Part shown: positions 6,867 through 13,872 of the stretch, piece by piece
Position numbering within the stretch: the stretch's first letter is position 1
Layout of the letters: every line of letters starts with the position of its first letter
Source of the DNA: JBIOYL01 sp044870185
Lineage (GTDB): Bacteria; Actinomycetota; CALGFH01
Assembly: GCA_044870185.1 (NCBI GenBank)
Contig: JBIOYL010000427.1
Coordinates: 1-14,711, forward strand
Length of the DNA stretch: 14,711 nt
Direction: 5' to 3'
Made by a program: the position numbers and the translations under genes
The notes under the pieces: generated by a model
What the model was told of the DNA's origin: nothing
Databases searched by the model: none
Seen by the model: the letters and a program-made list of their open reading frames with translations, nothing else

Positions 6867-6909
6867 GCTTGGCCTTGTCGAGGCCGCATCACCGCCGACA
6901 AGGCCAAGC
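6867..6909 (+). terminator. 14-bp stem-loop terminator after the DUF7144 gene
   Basis: GCTTGGCCTTGTCG (6867-6880) pairs perfectly with CGACAAGGCCAAGC (6896-6909) over a 15-nt loop. No T-tract follows. The perfect 14-bp stem and its place between a stop codon and the next promoter make a terminator the natural reading. It could also act for transcripts arriving from the right. Confidence 0.7.
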
Positions 6910-6922
6910 CTGCTGCGCGGGA

Positions 6923-6948
6923 CCAACGCTTATCATGCTCACCGTTGG
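6923..6948 (+). promoter_or_regulatory. Putative promoter with overlapping inverted repeat (82-aa gene/LAL2 operon)
   Basis: TATCAT at 6931-6936 is a good -10 hexamer; a matching -35 is not evident. It is enclosed by CCAACG (6923-6928) and CGTTGG (6943-6948), a 6-bp inverted repeat with a 14-bp gap. A dimeric regulator binding there would cover the -10 and the start point near 6943. Transcription from here gives a leader of roughly 115 nt before the ATG at 7060. Confidence 0.45.
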
Positions 6949-6984
6949 ACCGACGGTCGCGCTCACCCTGGTGAACCTCGCGGA

Positions 6985-7036
6985 TGGATGAAGACGCCTC
7001 ATCCACCTGTGGCGGATCGTGCTCGTGACCGAGCAC
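6985..7036 (+). promoter_or_regulatory. Two consecutive hairpins in the 82-aa gene/LAL2 leader
   Basis: Hairpin 1 is TGGATGA (6985-6991) with TCATCCA (6999-7005) and a 7-nt loop. Hairpin 2 is GTGCTCG (7019-7025) with CGAGCAC (7030-7036) and the tetraloop TGAC; flanking GATC blocks at 7015-7018 and 7041-7044 could extend it past a small bulge. Hairpin 2 ends about ten bases before the SD GAGGGGAG. Two perfect 7-bp stems in one short leader suggest control at the RNA level, but they match no riboswitch class I know. Confidence 0.4.
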
Positions 7037-7059
7037 AGCCGATCGAGGGGAGCAGGCCG

Positions 7060-7308
7060 ATGGGACCAACGACCTATCGGATCGTCGTCCGAGACGAGTT
7101 GAGTCAACGCTTCGCCGCGGCGTTCGAAGGCATGAGCCTGGAGTGCGAGGGTGGCCACACCGCCATCACCGGCGTGGTCGTCGACCAGTCACACCTCCGC
7201 GGCCTGCTCGACCGGATCAGCGACCTCGGCCTGGAGCTGGTCAGCGTCAACGCGACCAGTCCCGCTGGTAACGGCCGGCCGGCGCCCGGTTCCGACCGGC
7301 ATGTCTGA
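7060..7308 (+). CDS. Small conserved-type protein coupled to LAL2 (82 aa)
   Basis: The ATG at 7060 follows GAGGGGAGCAGG, a good SD region, and is preferred to the in-frame ATG at 6988, which lies inside a leader hairpin. The product is soluble with a beta-alpha-beta character: TYRIVVRDEL (strand), SQRFAAAFEGM (helix), HTAITGVVVD (strand), QSHLRGLLDRISDLG (helix), LELVSVNA (strand), then a short disordered tail. I recall similar short TYRIVVRG...RFAAAFEGM...HGLLDRI..LGLELVSV proteins as uncharacterised in actinobacteria but know no function. Its stop overlaps the LAL2 start by eight bases (ATGTCTGA), so the two are probably made together. The small protein may modulate LAL2, though that is inference. 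Confidence 0.72.
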   Translation: MGPTTYRIVVRDELSQRFAAAFEGMSLECEGGHTAITGVVVDQSHLRGLLDRISDLGLELVSVNATSPAGNGRPAPGSDRHV

Positions 7309-10072
7309 CGCGGCAGGCCAGGTGCAGCAGACCAGGGCGAGCTCGCCCGCGCGCCGGGCCGACGACCGGCACCCCGCCAAGACCGGCATGCCGCTGCTGG
7401 CCAGCAAGCTCGCCATCCCGGACATGCCGTCTGGGCTGGTGTCGAGGCCCCGCCTGTTCGCCCTGCTCGACACCGGGGTGCGGGGACGCGTGAGCCTGGT
7501 CACCGGGCCGGCGGGTGCAGGCAAGACCATGCTGCTCGGCTCCTGGCTGGCGTCGGACCGGCCCCCCTGGCCGGTCGCCTGGCTCACCCTGGATGCCGGC
7601 GACAACGACCCCACCCGCTTCTGGAGCTACGTGCTGGCGGCGCTGTGCCGGTCGGGTGCCGTGCCGGCCGACAGCGTGCTGCAGACCCTGAGTCCGGGGC
7701 CACAGGTGGACGAGGCGCTGCTGCCCCTGCTCGCGGGGGGCCTGGAAGCACTGCCGTCGCCGGTGGTGCTGGTGCTCGACGACGTCGACGAGCTCACCGA
7801 CCAGACCGTCCTCGACGGCATCGAGTTCCTGGTGCGCCATGCTCCGCCGCAGCTGCGGCTGGTGCTGGCCGGCAGGACCGACCCGTTGTTGCCGCTGCAG
7901 CGGCTGCTGGTCAGCGGGGCGCTGACCCAACTGCGGGCGGCCGAGCTGGCGTTCACCGTCGCCGAGGTCGCCGAGCTGCTCGCCGACGACGACTACCGGC
8001 CGCAGCTGTCCGACCAGGACCTGGTGCTGCTGCAGGCCCGCACCGAGGGCTGGGCGACGGGGCTGCGCCTGGCGGCACTGTCCCTGCAGCGCCAGCCGGA
8101 CCCGCACCGCTTCGTGGCCGAGCTGGCCGGCGACGACCGCAGCATCGCCGACTATCTCGTCACCGAGGTGCTCGAACGCCAGCCACCCGAGCTGCGGGCG
8201 TTCCTGCTGCGGACCTGTGTCGTCACCGCCGGTGAGCGCACGCTCGCCGGGCTGGAGCGGGTGGGCGCCTTCGTGGTGGCGCTGGGGTCACGGCGCGACT
8301 GGTACCGCTACCACGCGCTGTTCGTCGGCCTGCTGCGCTACGAGCTGCGCCGCCAGGCGCCGCACGAGGTCGGCATGCTGCACCGCCGGGCGGCGAGCTG
8401 GTATGCCACCCACGGACGGCCGGTGGACGCGATCGGGCAGGCGGTCGTCGTCGAGGACTGGCGCTTGGCGGCCGACCTCATCGCCGAGCACGGGCTGGGT
8501 CTGTCCATGCGTGGGCAAAGCGAGCTGTTCCGGAAGCTGCTCGGCCGGCTGCCCGCCGAGGCGGTGCGCAGCAACCCGGAGCTTGCGCTGCTGACCGCCG
8601 CCGAGCAGATCACCTCCCACCACGGCACCGAGGCGCAGGCCTGGCTGCAGCTGGCCCAGGAGCAGCAGCGCCTGCTGCCCGACGATCGCCGGCAGCAGTT
8701 CGCCCTGATCCTGGCGCTGTGCCGGCTGACGGGGGCGCGGCAGGCCGGCGACCTCGATGCGGTCCTGGCCGCCGGCCGTGAGCTGCTCGCCCTGCAGGGG
8801 CAGGCCGGCGCCGCCTCAGGCGAGACGGACGACGACGCGCTGGCGGTCACGCTGTCGTGTCTCGGCACCGCCGAGCTGTGGACCGGCGACCTGGCGGCCG
8901 CCGAGGCCCACCTGTGGGATGGCCACACCGCGGCCGTGCGGGCGGGTCTGGACCCGCCGCGGCTCAGCTGCCTGAGCCAGCTTGCCGTGCTACAGGCCAT
9001 GCGGGGACGGCTCGGCCAGGCCGTCCAGCTCGGCCAGGCCGCCGTCGAGCTGGCCGCCGAGCGTGGCTGGTCGTCTGGCCGGGCGGCCGGCGCGCACCTC
9101 GCCCTTGGCTGGGTGCACTCCTGCCGGGACGACCTCCCGGCGGCCGGCCGGGCGCTCGACCAGGCGGCCGCGGCGTCCCAGGCCACCTGTGAGCGGCCGC
9201 TCGCCGTCGCCACCGGCATCATGCAGGCGCGGCTGCGGCACGCCCAGCGTGATCTGGCCGGATCGCTCGCCATGCTGGAGACCACCCGCGAGAACCTGGC
9301 CGGCTGGGAACCACCCTCCTTCCTGGCACGCTGGCTGGCGGCCACCGAGGCGGAGCTGCGCATCGCCGCCGGCGACACCGAGTCGGCCCGGGTTCTGGTG
9401 AAAGGCCTGCTGACCGACGCCGACGAGGACGGACGGCAGCCCGCCTGGGATGTGCAGCCCGTCGCCTGGGAAGCGGTCGCGCTGGCCCGCCTGCAGCTGG
9501 CAGAAGGCGACCCGGCCGGCGCCAGCAGGAGCCTGCTGCCGTTCCTGGACGGGGCCACCTCGGCCGGGGCCACCTCGGCTGGGGCCGCGCCCACGGGCGA
9601 TCCCCGCACGCTGGTCGACGCCTGGCTGCTGGACGCGCTCGCCGGCGACGCCTTGGACGATGCCGACCGGGCCGCCAGCTCGCTCGGGCGCGCGCTCGAC
9701 CTTGCCGAACGGGAAGGGTTGCGTCGGCCCCTGCTCGACGCGAGCGCGCCGGTCCGGGCGTTGCTCGCCCGCCACGGCGGCCAGGTCACGAGCGTGTGGC
9801 CGTTCCTGGACGAGCTGCTGCATGGTCCCGTCCGGCCGTTGCCGGCCGTGGCCGCCCCGATGCCGGTGCGGATCGAGCCGCTCAGCCGGCGTGAGCAGGT
9901 CGTGCTGCATTACCTGCCGAGCATGCTGACCTATCGCGAGATCGCTCCCGAGCTGTACATCTCGGTCAACACGCTGAAAAGCCATGTCCGCAGCATCCTG
10001 CGCAAGCTCGGGGTGGCCACCCGCCGGGACGCGGTCAGCCGGGCACGCCAGCTCAAGCTGCTCCGGTCGTAG
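7301..10072 (+). CDS. LuxR/MalT-type large ATP-binding transcriptional regulator (LAL2)
   Basis: A 923-aa STAND regulator, near full MalT length and about 150 residues longer than LAL1. After a ~30-residue charged lead, Walker A is GPAGAGKT (69-76) and Walker B is VVLVLDDVD (155-163). The MalT-type sensor stretch AGRTDPLLPLQRLLVSGALTQLR and the marker WYRYHALFVGLLRYEL follow. The middle (~370-840) is helical TPR-like sequence with a flexible GATSA repeat linker at 751-765. The C-terminal LuxR HTH (from 860) reads PLSRREQVVLHYLP, YREIAPELYISVNTLKSHVRSI, LRKLGV. The start at 7301 overlaps the previous stop by eight bases with no own SD, implying translational coupling. Upstream in-frame starts inside the 82-aa gene are less likely. 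The HTH recognition region differs from LAL1 (NTLKSHVRSILRKLG versus NTTRTHIQGIYRKLG), so they may bind different sites. Confidence 0.93.
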   Translation: MSDAAGQVQQTRASSPARRADDRHPAKTGMPLLASKLAIPDMPSGLVSRPRLFALLDTGVRGRVSLVTGPAGAGKTMLLGSWLASDRPPWPVAWLTLDAGDNDPTRFWSYVLAALCRSGAVPADSVLQTLSPGPQVDEALLPLLAGGLEALPSPVVLVLDDVDELTDQTVLDGIEFLVRHAPPQLRLVLAGRTDPLLPLQRLLVSGALTQLRAAELAFTVAEVAELLADDDYRPQLSDQDLVLLQARTEGWATGLRLAALSLQRQPDPHRFVAELAGDDRSIADYLVTEVLERQPPELRAFLLRTCVVTAGERTLAGLERVGAFVVALGSRRDWYRYHALFVGLLRYELRRQAPHEVGMLHRRAASWYATHGRPVDAIGQAVVVEDWRLAADLIAEHGLGLSMRGQSELFRKLLGRLPAEAVRSNPELALLTAAEQITSHHGTEAQAWLQLAQEQQRLLPDDRRQQFALILALCRLTGARQAGDLDAVLAAGRELLALQGQAGAASGETDDDALAVTLSCLGTAELWTGDLAAAEAHLWDGHTAAVRAGLDPPRLSCLSQLAVLQAMRGRLGQAVQLGQAAVELAAERGWSSGRAAGAHLALGWVHSCRDDLPAAGRALDQAAAASQATCERPLAVATGIMQARLRHAQRDLAGSLAMLETTRENLAGWEPPSFLARWLAATEAELRIAAGDTESARVLVKGLLTDADEDGRQPAWDVQPVAWEAVALARLQLAEGDPAGASRSLLPFLDGATSAGATSAGAAPTGDPRTLVDAWLLDALAGDALDDADRAASSLGRALDLAEREGLRRPLLDASAPVRALLARHGGQVTSVWPFLDELLHGPVRPLPAVAAPMPVRIEPLSRREQVVLHYLPSMLTYREIAPELYISVNTLKSHVRSILRKLGVATRRDAVSRARQLKLLRS
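9551..9580 (+). repeat. Tandem 15-bp repeat inside LAL2
   Basis: GGGGCCACCTCGGCC at 9551-9565 is followed at once by the same unit with a final T (9566-9580) and a diverged third copy. It encodes GATSA-GATSA-GAAPT, a flexible linker in the TPR-like region. Copy number may vary in frame between strains. Confidence 0.88.
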
Positions 10073-10157
10073 CCGCCGAGCTGGCGACACATGCCCGATC
10101 GACGCCTGGGCACAGCGCACCAGCCACCTTCCGCTTTCGGCCGGCCGCCCGATGCCG

Positions 10158-10163
10158 GATACT
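10158..10163 (+). promoter_or_regulatory. Possible -10 of the aldolase gene
   Basis: GATACT sits 38 bases before the aldolase ATG in a short intergenic gap, with a strong SD (GGGAGGA, 10189-10195) downstream. No good -35 is seen, so this is a tentative assignment. Confidence 0.3.
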
Positions 10164-10200
10164 GGCGACGTCATGCACACGCCTGCGCGGGAGGACCGCC

Positions 10201-11226
<1,026 letters not shown>

Positions 11227-11319
11227 CGCCCCCTCCCGAGCGCCCGCCCGGCCCCGAGCGGCCCACCGGCCCGGTCGGCCCTTGCTTGGCCCGCCGGCCC
11301 GGCCCGCCCGCCGGCCTGG

Positions 11320-11979
11320 TCAGTCGTCGCGGCCCGGCCGCTGTTCCTGGCGGTCGGCCGCCGCGGCGCCCGCCTCGGCCGGGCTGGGGAAGCGGGCGAA
11401 GCCCTTCCAGGCCAGCCCGGCCAGCTCCTCGGCCAGCTCCTCGGCCGGCAGGGGACGGCCCTCGGCCAGCCACCAGGTGGCCGCGCCCTCGGCCATCCCG
11501 ACGATGGCGACGGCGAGCGCCCGGGCGCGGGCCTCGGGCAGGCCGGCCTCGGCTCGGATGATCGCCGTGACCCGGTCGGCCACCCACGTCCGGAAGCCGG
11601 CCACCCGGCGCTGGAAGGCCGCCTCCAGGCCGAGCGCCCCGGTGAACAGCAGCCGGAACGCGTCCTGGCGGGTGTCGACGAAGCGCAGGTAGGCGCCGAA
11701 GCCCCGGCGCAGGCGCTCGGCGTTGTCGCCGGCCTGGCTGAACGCCTGCTCGAGTGCCTCCCGCAGCAGTGCCGTCTCGCTGGCCAGCAGGTCCAGGTAG
11801 AGGGCCTGCTTGGAGGGGAAGTGCTGGTAGAGCACGGGCTTGGTGACCCCGGCGGCGTCGGCGATGGCCTCCATGGAGGCACCGCGGTAGCCGTCGGCGG
11901 CGAACACGCGGCAGGCCACCTCCAGGAGCTGGGCCCGGCGCTCGGCGGCCGGCAGCCGACCGGGGACGCTCGCGTGCAC
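11320..11979 (-). CDS. TetR-family repressor, divergent from the acyl-CoA dehydrogenase
   Basis: A 219-aa TetR-family regulator. The N-terminal DNA-binding domain is residues ~12-60: AERRAQLLEVACRVFAADGY, then the HTH (35-56) MEAIADAAGVTKPVLYQHF, then PSKQALYLDLL. The rest is the helical ligand-binding domain (RTWVADRVTAIIRAE, MAEGAATWWLAEG). The chosen start is GTG 11979 because GGGAGGGCGA lies directly upstream. An in-frame ATG at 12015 would add 12 residues but has no SD and abuts the operator. It is divergent from the acyl-CoA dehydrogenase across two palindromes, so it probably represses both genes and is released by an acyl-CoA or related ligand. The ligand is inferred from the neighbour only. 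The 3' end converges on fba with a 93-base GC-rich gap. Confidence 0.92.
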   Translation of the reverse strand: MHASVPGRLPAAERRAQLLEVACRVFAADGYRGASMEAIADAAGVTKPVLYQHFPSKQALYLDLLASETALLREALEQAFSQAGDNAERLRRGFGAYLRFVDTRQDAFRLLFTGALGLEAAFQRRVAGFRTWVADRVTAIIRAEAGLPEARARALAVAIVGMAEGAATWWLAEGRPLPAEELAEELAGLAWKGFARFPSPAEAGAAAADRQEQRPGRDD

Positions 11980-12015
11980 TCGCCCTCCCTTGCGTTCGGG
12001 GCCATGAAAGCGCAT

Positions 12016-12047
12016 CCTACCGATGAGTAGGTTACCGATCAGTAACC
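12016..12047. promoter_or_regulatory. Twin TetR operators in the tetR/ACAD divergent promoter region
   Basis: Two adjacent near-identical palindromes are present: CCTACCGATGAGTAGG (12016-12031) and GGTTACCGATCAGTAACC (12030-12047). The arms are perfect in both (CCTAC/GTAGG and GGTTAC/GTAACC). The shared core is YTACCGATSAGTAR, repeated with a 15-bp period, so the two dimers would sit on nearly the same face about one and a half turns apart. Putative -10 hexamers overlap them: TAGGTT (12028-12033) rightward and TAGGAT (complement of 12014-12019) leftward. This fits a repressor controlling itself and the dehydrogenase. Confidence 0.8.
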
Positions 12048-12074
12048 AGCGGAGCCGATCGAGAGGACAGGCGC

Positions 12075-13274
12075 ATGGCCGGATTCCAGCTCTCCGAGGA
12101 GCAGGTTGCCACACAGAAGTGGGCGCACGAGTTCGCCGAGAAGGAGATCCGGCCGGTCGCCGCCCACTACGACCAGACCGAGGAGTTCCCCTGGCCGGTG
12201 GTGGCCAAGGCGGCCGAGATCGGCCTGTACGGCATGGACTTCTACCAGATGATCGGCGAGGACGACAGCGGCCTCACCCAGCCCGTCATCGTCGAGGAGC
12301 TCTGCTGGGGCTGCGCCGGCATCGCGCTCGGCATCTTCGGGTCGGGCCTGCCGCTGGTCGCGCTCATGGCCTCCGGCACGCCCGCCCAGGTCGCCCACTG
12401 GGCGCCCGAGATGTTCGGCACCCCCGCCGACGTCAAGCTGGGCGCCTTCGCGGTCACCGAGCCAGGCGCCGGCTCCGACGTCTCCAGCCTGCGCACCCGC
12501 GCCACCCGCGACGGCGGCGACTGGGTCCTCAACGGCCAGAAGGTGTTCATCACCAACGGCGGCATCGCGGCCGTGCACATCGTGGTGGCCACCGTCGACC
12601 CCTCGCTCGGCCACCGCGGGCAGGCGAGCTTCGTGATCCCGCCCGGCATCAAAGGCTTCCGCCAGGGCAAGAAGGAGCGCAAGCTCGGCATCCGCGCCTC
12701 CCACACCGCCGAGGTCCTCATGGAGGACTGCCGCATCCCGGGCGACTGCCTGCTTGGCGGCGAGGAGCGCCTGGCGGCCAAGCTGGCCGCCGCCCGCAGC
12801 CGCGACCCGTCCAAGACCGTCTCAGGGGCGCTCAAGACCTTCGAGGCGACCCGGCCGGTGGTCGCGGCGCAGGCGGTCGGCATCGCCCGGGCCGCCTTCG
12901 AGTACGCCCGCGACTACGCCCGCGAGCGCGTCCAGTTCGGCAGGCCGGTCGCGACCCAGCAGGCGGTCGCGTTCAAGCTGGCCGACATGGCCACCGAGAT
13001 CGACGCGGCCCGCCTGCTGGCATGGCGGGCGTCCTGGATGGCCCGCAACGGCATCCCCTTCGAGCACGCCGAGGGCTCCATGTCCAAGCTCAAGGCGGGC
13101 GAGGTGGCGGTCAAGGTGACCGACGAGGCCATCCAGGTCCTCGGCGGCTACGGCTACATCCGCGACTTCCCGGTCGAGAAGTGGCACCGCGACGCGAAAA
13201 TCTACACCCTCTTCGAGGGCACGAGCGAGATCCAGCGGCTGGTCATCTCCCGCGCCAACGGCGGCATGGCCTGA
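12075..13274 (+). CDS. Acyl-CoA dehydrogenase
   Basis: A 399-aa FAD-dependent acyl-CoA dehydrogenase that oxidises an acyl-CoA to the 2-enoyl-CoA and passes electrons to ETF. Domains in order: an N-terminal helical domain (~6-120), a middle beta domain with the FAD/substrate signature FAVTEPGAGSDVSSLRTRA (125-143) and VLNGQKVFITNG, and a C-terminal helical domain with YARERVQFGRPVATQQAVAFKLADM and VLGGYGYIRDFPVEKWHRDAKI. The catalytic base is Glu381 in IYTLFEGTSEIQ, as in medium/short-chain enzymes. A somewhat longer than usual segment after the middle domain (LAAKLAAARSRDPSKTVSGALKTFEATR) may shape the acyl pocket. GAGAGGA at 12061-12067 lies seven bases before the ATG. No thiolase, hydratase or ETF gene is adjacent, so chain-length specificity cannot be told. 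Probably controlled by the divergent TetR. Confidence 0.95.
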   Translation: MAGFQLSEEQVATQKWAHEFAEKEIRPVAAHYDQTEEFPWPVVAKAAEIGLYGMDFYQMIGEDDSGLTQPVIVEELCWGCAGIALGIFGSGLPLVALMASGTPAQVAHWAPEMFGTPADVKLGAFAVTEPGAGSDVSSLRTRATRDGGDWVLNGQKVFITNGGIAAVHIVVATVDPSLGHRGQASFVIPPGIKGFRQGKKERKLGIRASHTAEVLMEDCRIPGDCLLGGEERLAAKLAAARSRDPSKTVSGALKTFEATRPVVAAQAVGIARAAFEYARDYARERVQFGRPVATQQAVAFKLADMATEIDAARLLAWRASWMARNGIPFEHAEGSMSKLKAGEVAVKVTDEAIQVLGGYGYIRDFPVEKWHRDAKIYTLFEGTSEIQRLVISRANGGMA

Positions 13275-13671
13275 CGTGGACCAAGCCAAGACCCCGAGAG
13301 CTTTCAGGGGCGTACAAGCGGATGATTCGCAAGGCCTCCGTCACGAGGTCGCTGACCCTCGCGCCTGGCAGCTGGTTTCCCCTGGCCCATAGCTCAAGGT
13401 TCTCAGAGCGGTTATCGTCCCTCTGCCGGTTGCGATGGAGGCAGATCGTTGAAACGACAGGGTCCGTCCATGCCATGCGGCCCATCCTTACCATTTTGGG
13501 GTCATAGCGAACGGTGGCAACCGGTGGCAAACGAAGTAGCTTGAGTAGGCGGTTTTTCGCCCGCAAACGGCCAATTCGTTCGCGCCCCGTTGCCCCCTCG
13601 ATTTTCCACAAATTTTCCATCCGACCCCCTTAGGTACAGAGGTGGTCGCGCCCGCGTCTTCGACGCAGGCG
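13275..13671. other. Low-GC junction region between the dehydrogenase and the IS element
   Basis: Visibly richer in A/T than its neighbours, with runs such as TTTTTCG and ATTTTCCACAAATTTTCC. It holds the antisense HNH remnant and a short direct repeat (CGGTGGCAA at 13512-13520 and 13522-13530). No rightward gene is convincing. A terminator for the dehydrogenase is not obvious. The composition suggests acquired and decaying DNA. Confidence 0.6.
13297..13458 (-). pseudogene. Remnant of an HNH endonuclease (C-terminal half, antisense)
   Basis: Read leftward from 13458 the frame gives VVSTICLHRNRQRDDNRSEN, then LELWARGNQLPGARVSDLV, then TEALRIIRLYAPESS. This matches the end of the small actinobacterial HNH nucleases often annotated near phage and mobile DNA, which run (V)HHRNG-x-RDDNRPENLELW, then QPxGARVxDLVxWAxEILxRYxPE. 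The His of LHRN and the two Asn (DDNR, SENL) are kept. The usual first His of the HH pair, the Gly of HRNG and the whole N-terminal half (EHRxVMEQxLGRPL) are absent or unrecognisable upstream. The frame itself is open from 13620 to 13243 but lacks a natural stop after the domain and runs into the 3' end of the dehydrogenase. I take it as a decayed fragment. The identification is from motif memory only. Confidence 0.5.
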
Positions 13672-13737
13672 ATGGCTCGTCGCGACGATGAACCCGTGCG
13701 CGCGCTCCTCGAAGGCGAGGTGAGGAAGCGACGGTGA
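13672..13737 (+). other. Very short open frame (21 aa), doubtful
   Basis: An ATG at 13672 opens a frame for MARRDDEPVRALLEGEVRKRR that ends in GTGA, overlapping a GTG frame at 13734. The composition resembles the charged C-terminal tail of a real protein, so it may be the end of a broken gene whose front was lost at the junction. No SD is seen and no family is recognised. Confidence 0.2.
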
Positions 13738-13789
13738 AGAGCAATGATCAGAACCTGTGGATCGCCCTCCGGCCGGGTGACGTGAAGGA

Positions 13790-13870
13790 GCGCACCTTCC
13801 CGAGGAAGATCGTCTTGTCACAGAACTCTGATCAGGACCGGCGTTGGTGCGCTGGTTCGGGAAGGTGCGC
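13790..13870 (+). promoter_or_regulatory. 14-bp inverted repeat that would sequester the transposase ribosome site
   Basis: GCGCACCTTCCCGA (13790-13803) is the exact complement of TCGGGAAGGTGCGC (13857-13870), separated by 53 bases. The right arm contains the whole transposase SD (GGGAAGG, 13859-13865) and ends two bases before the ATG. A transcript entering from outside would carry both arms and hide the SD. One started between the arms would carry only the right arm and leave it free. TTGTCA at 13815-13820 between the arms is a candidate -35, though no clear -10 pairs with it. Confidence 0.6.
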
Positions 13871-13872
13871 TG

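Noticed and set aside
11227..11319. Possible bidirectional terminator between convergent fba and tetR
   Set aside because: The gap is full of GGCC/CCGG runs that can pair in many ways (for example ACCGGCCCGGT at 11265-11275), but no single long stem stands out.
13399..13432. tRNA-like 5' half (GCCCATAGCTCAAGGTTCTC...GAGC, resembling acceptor and D-arm)
   Set aside because: No T-arm (GGTTCGAAT-type) and no matching 3' acceptor strand follow, and the same bases are explained by the antisense HNH-like frame. At best a coincidence.
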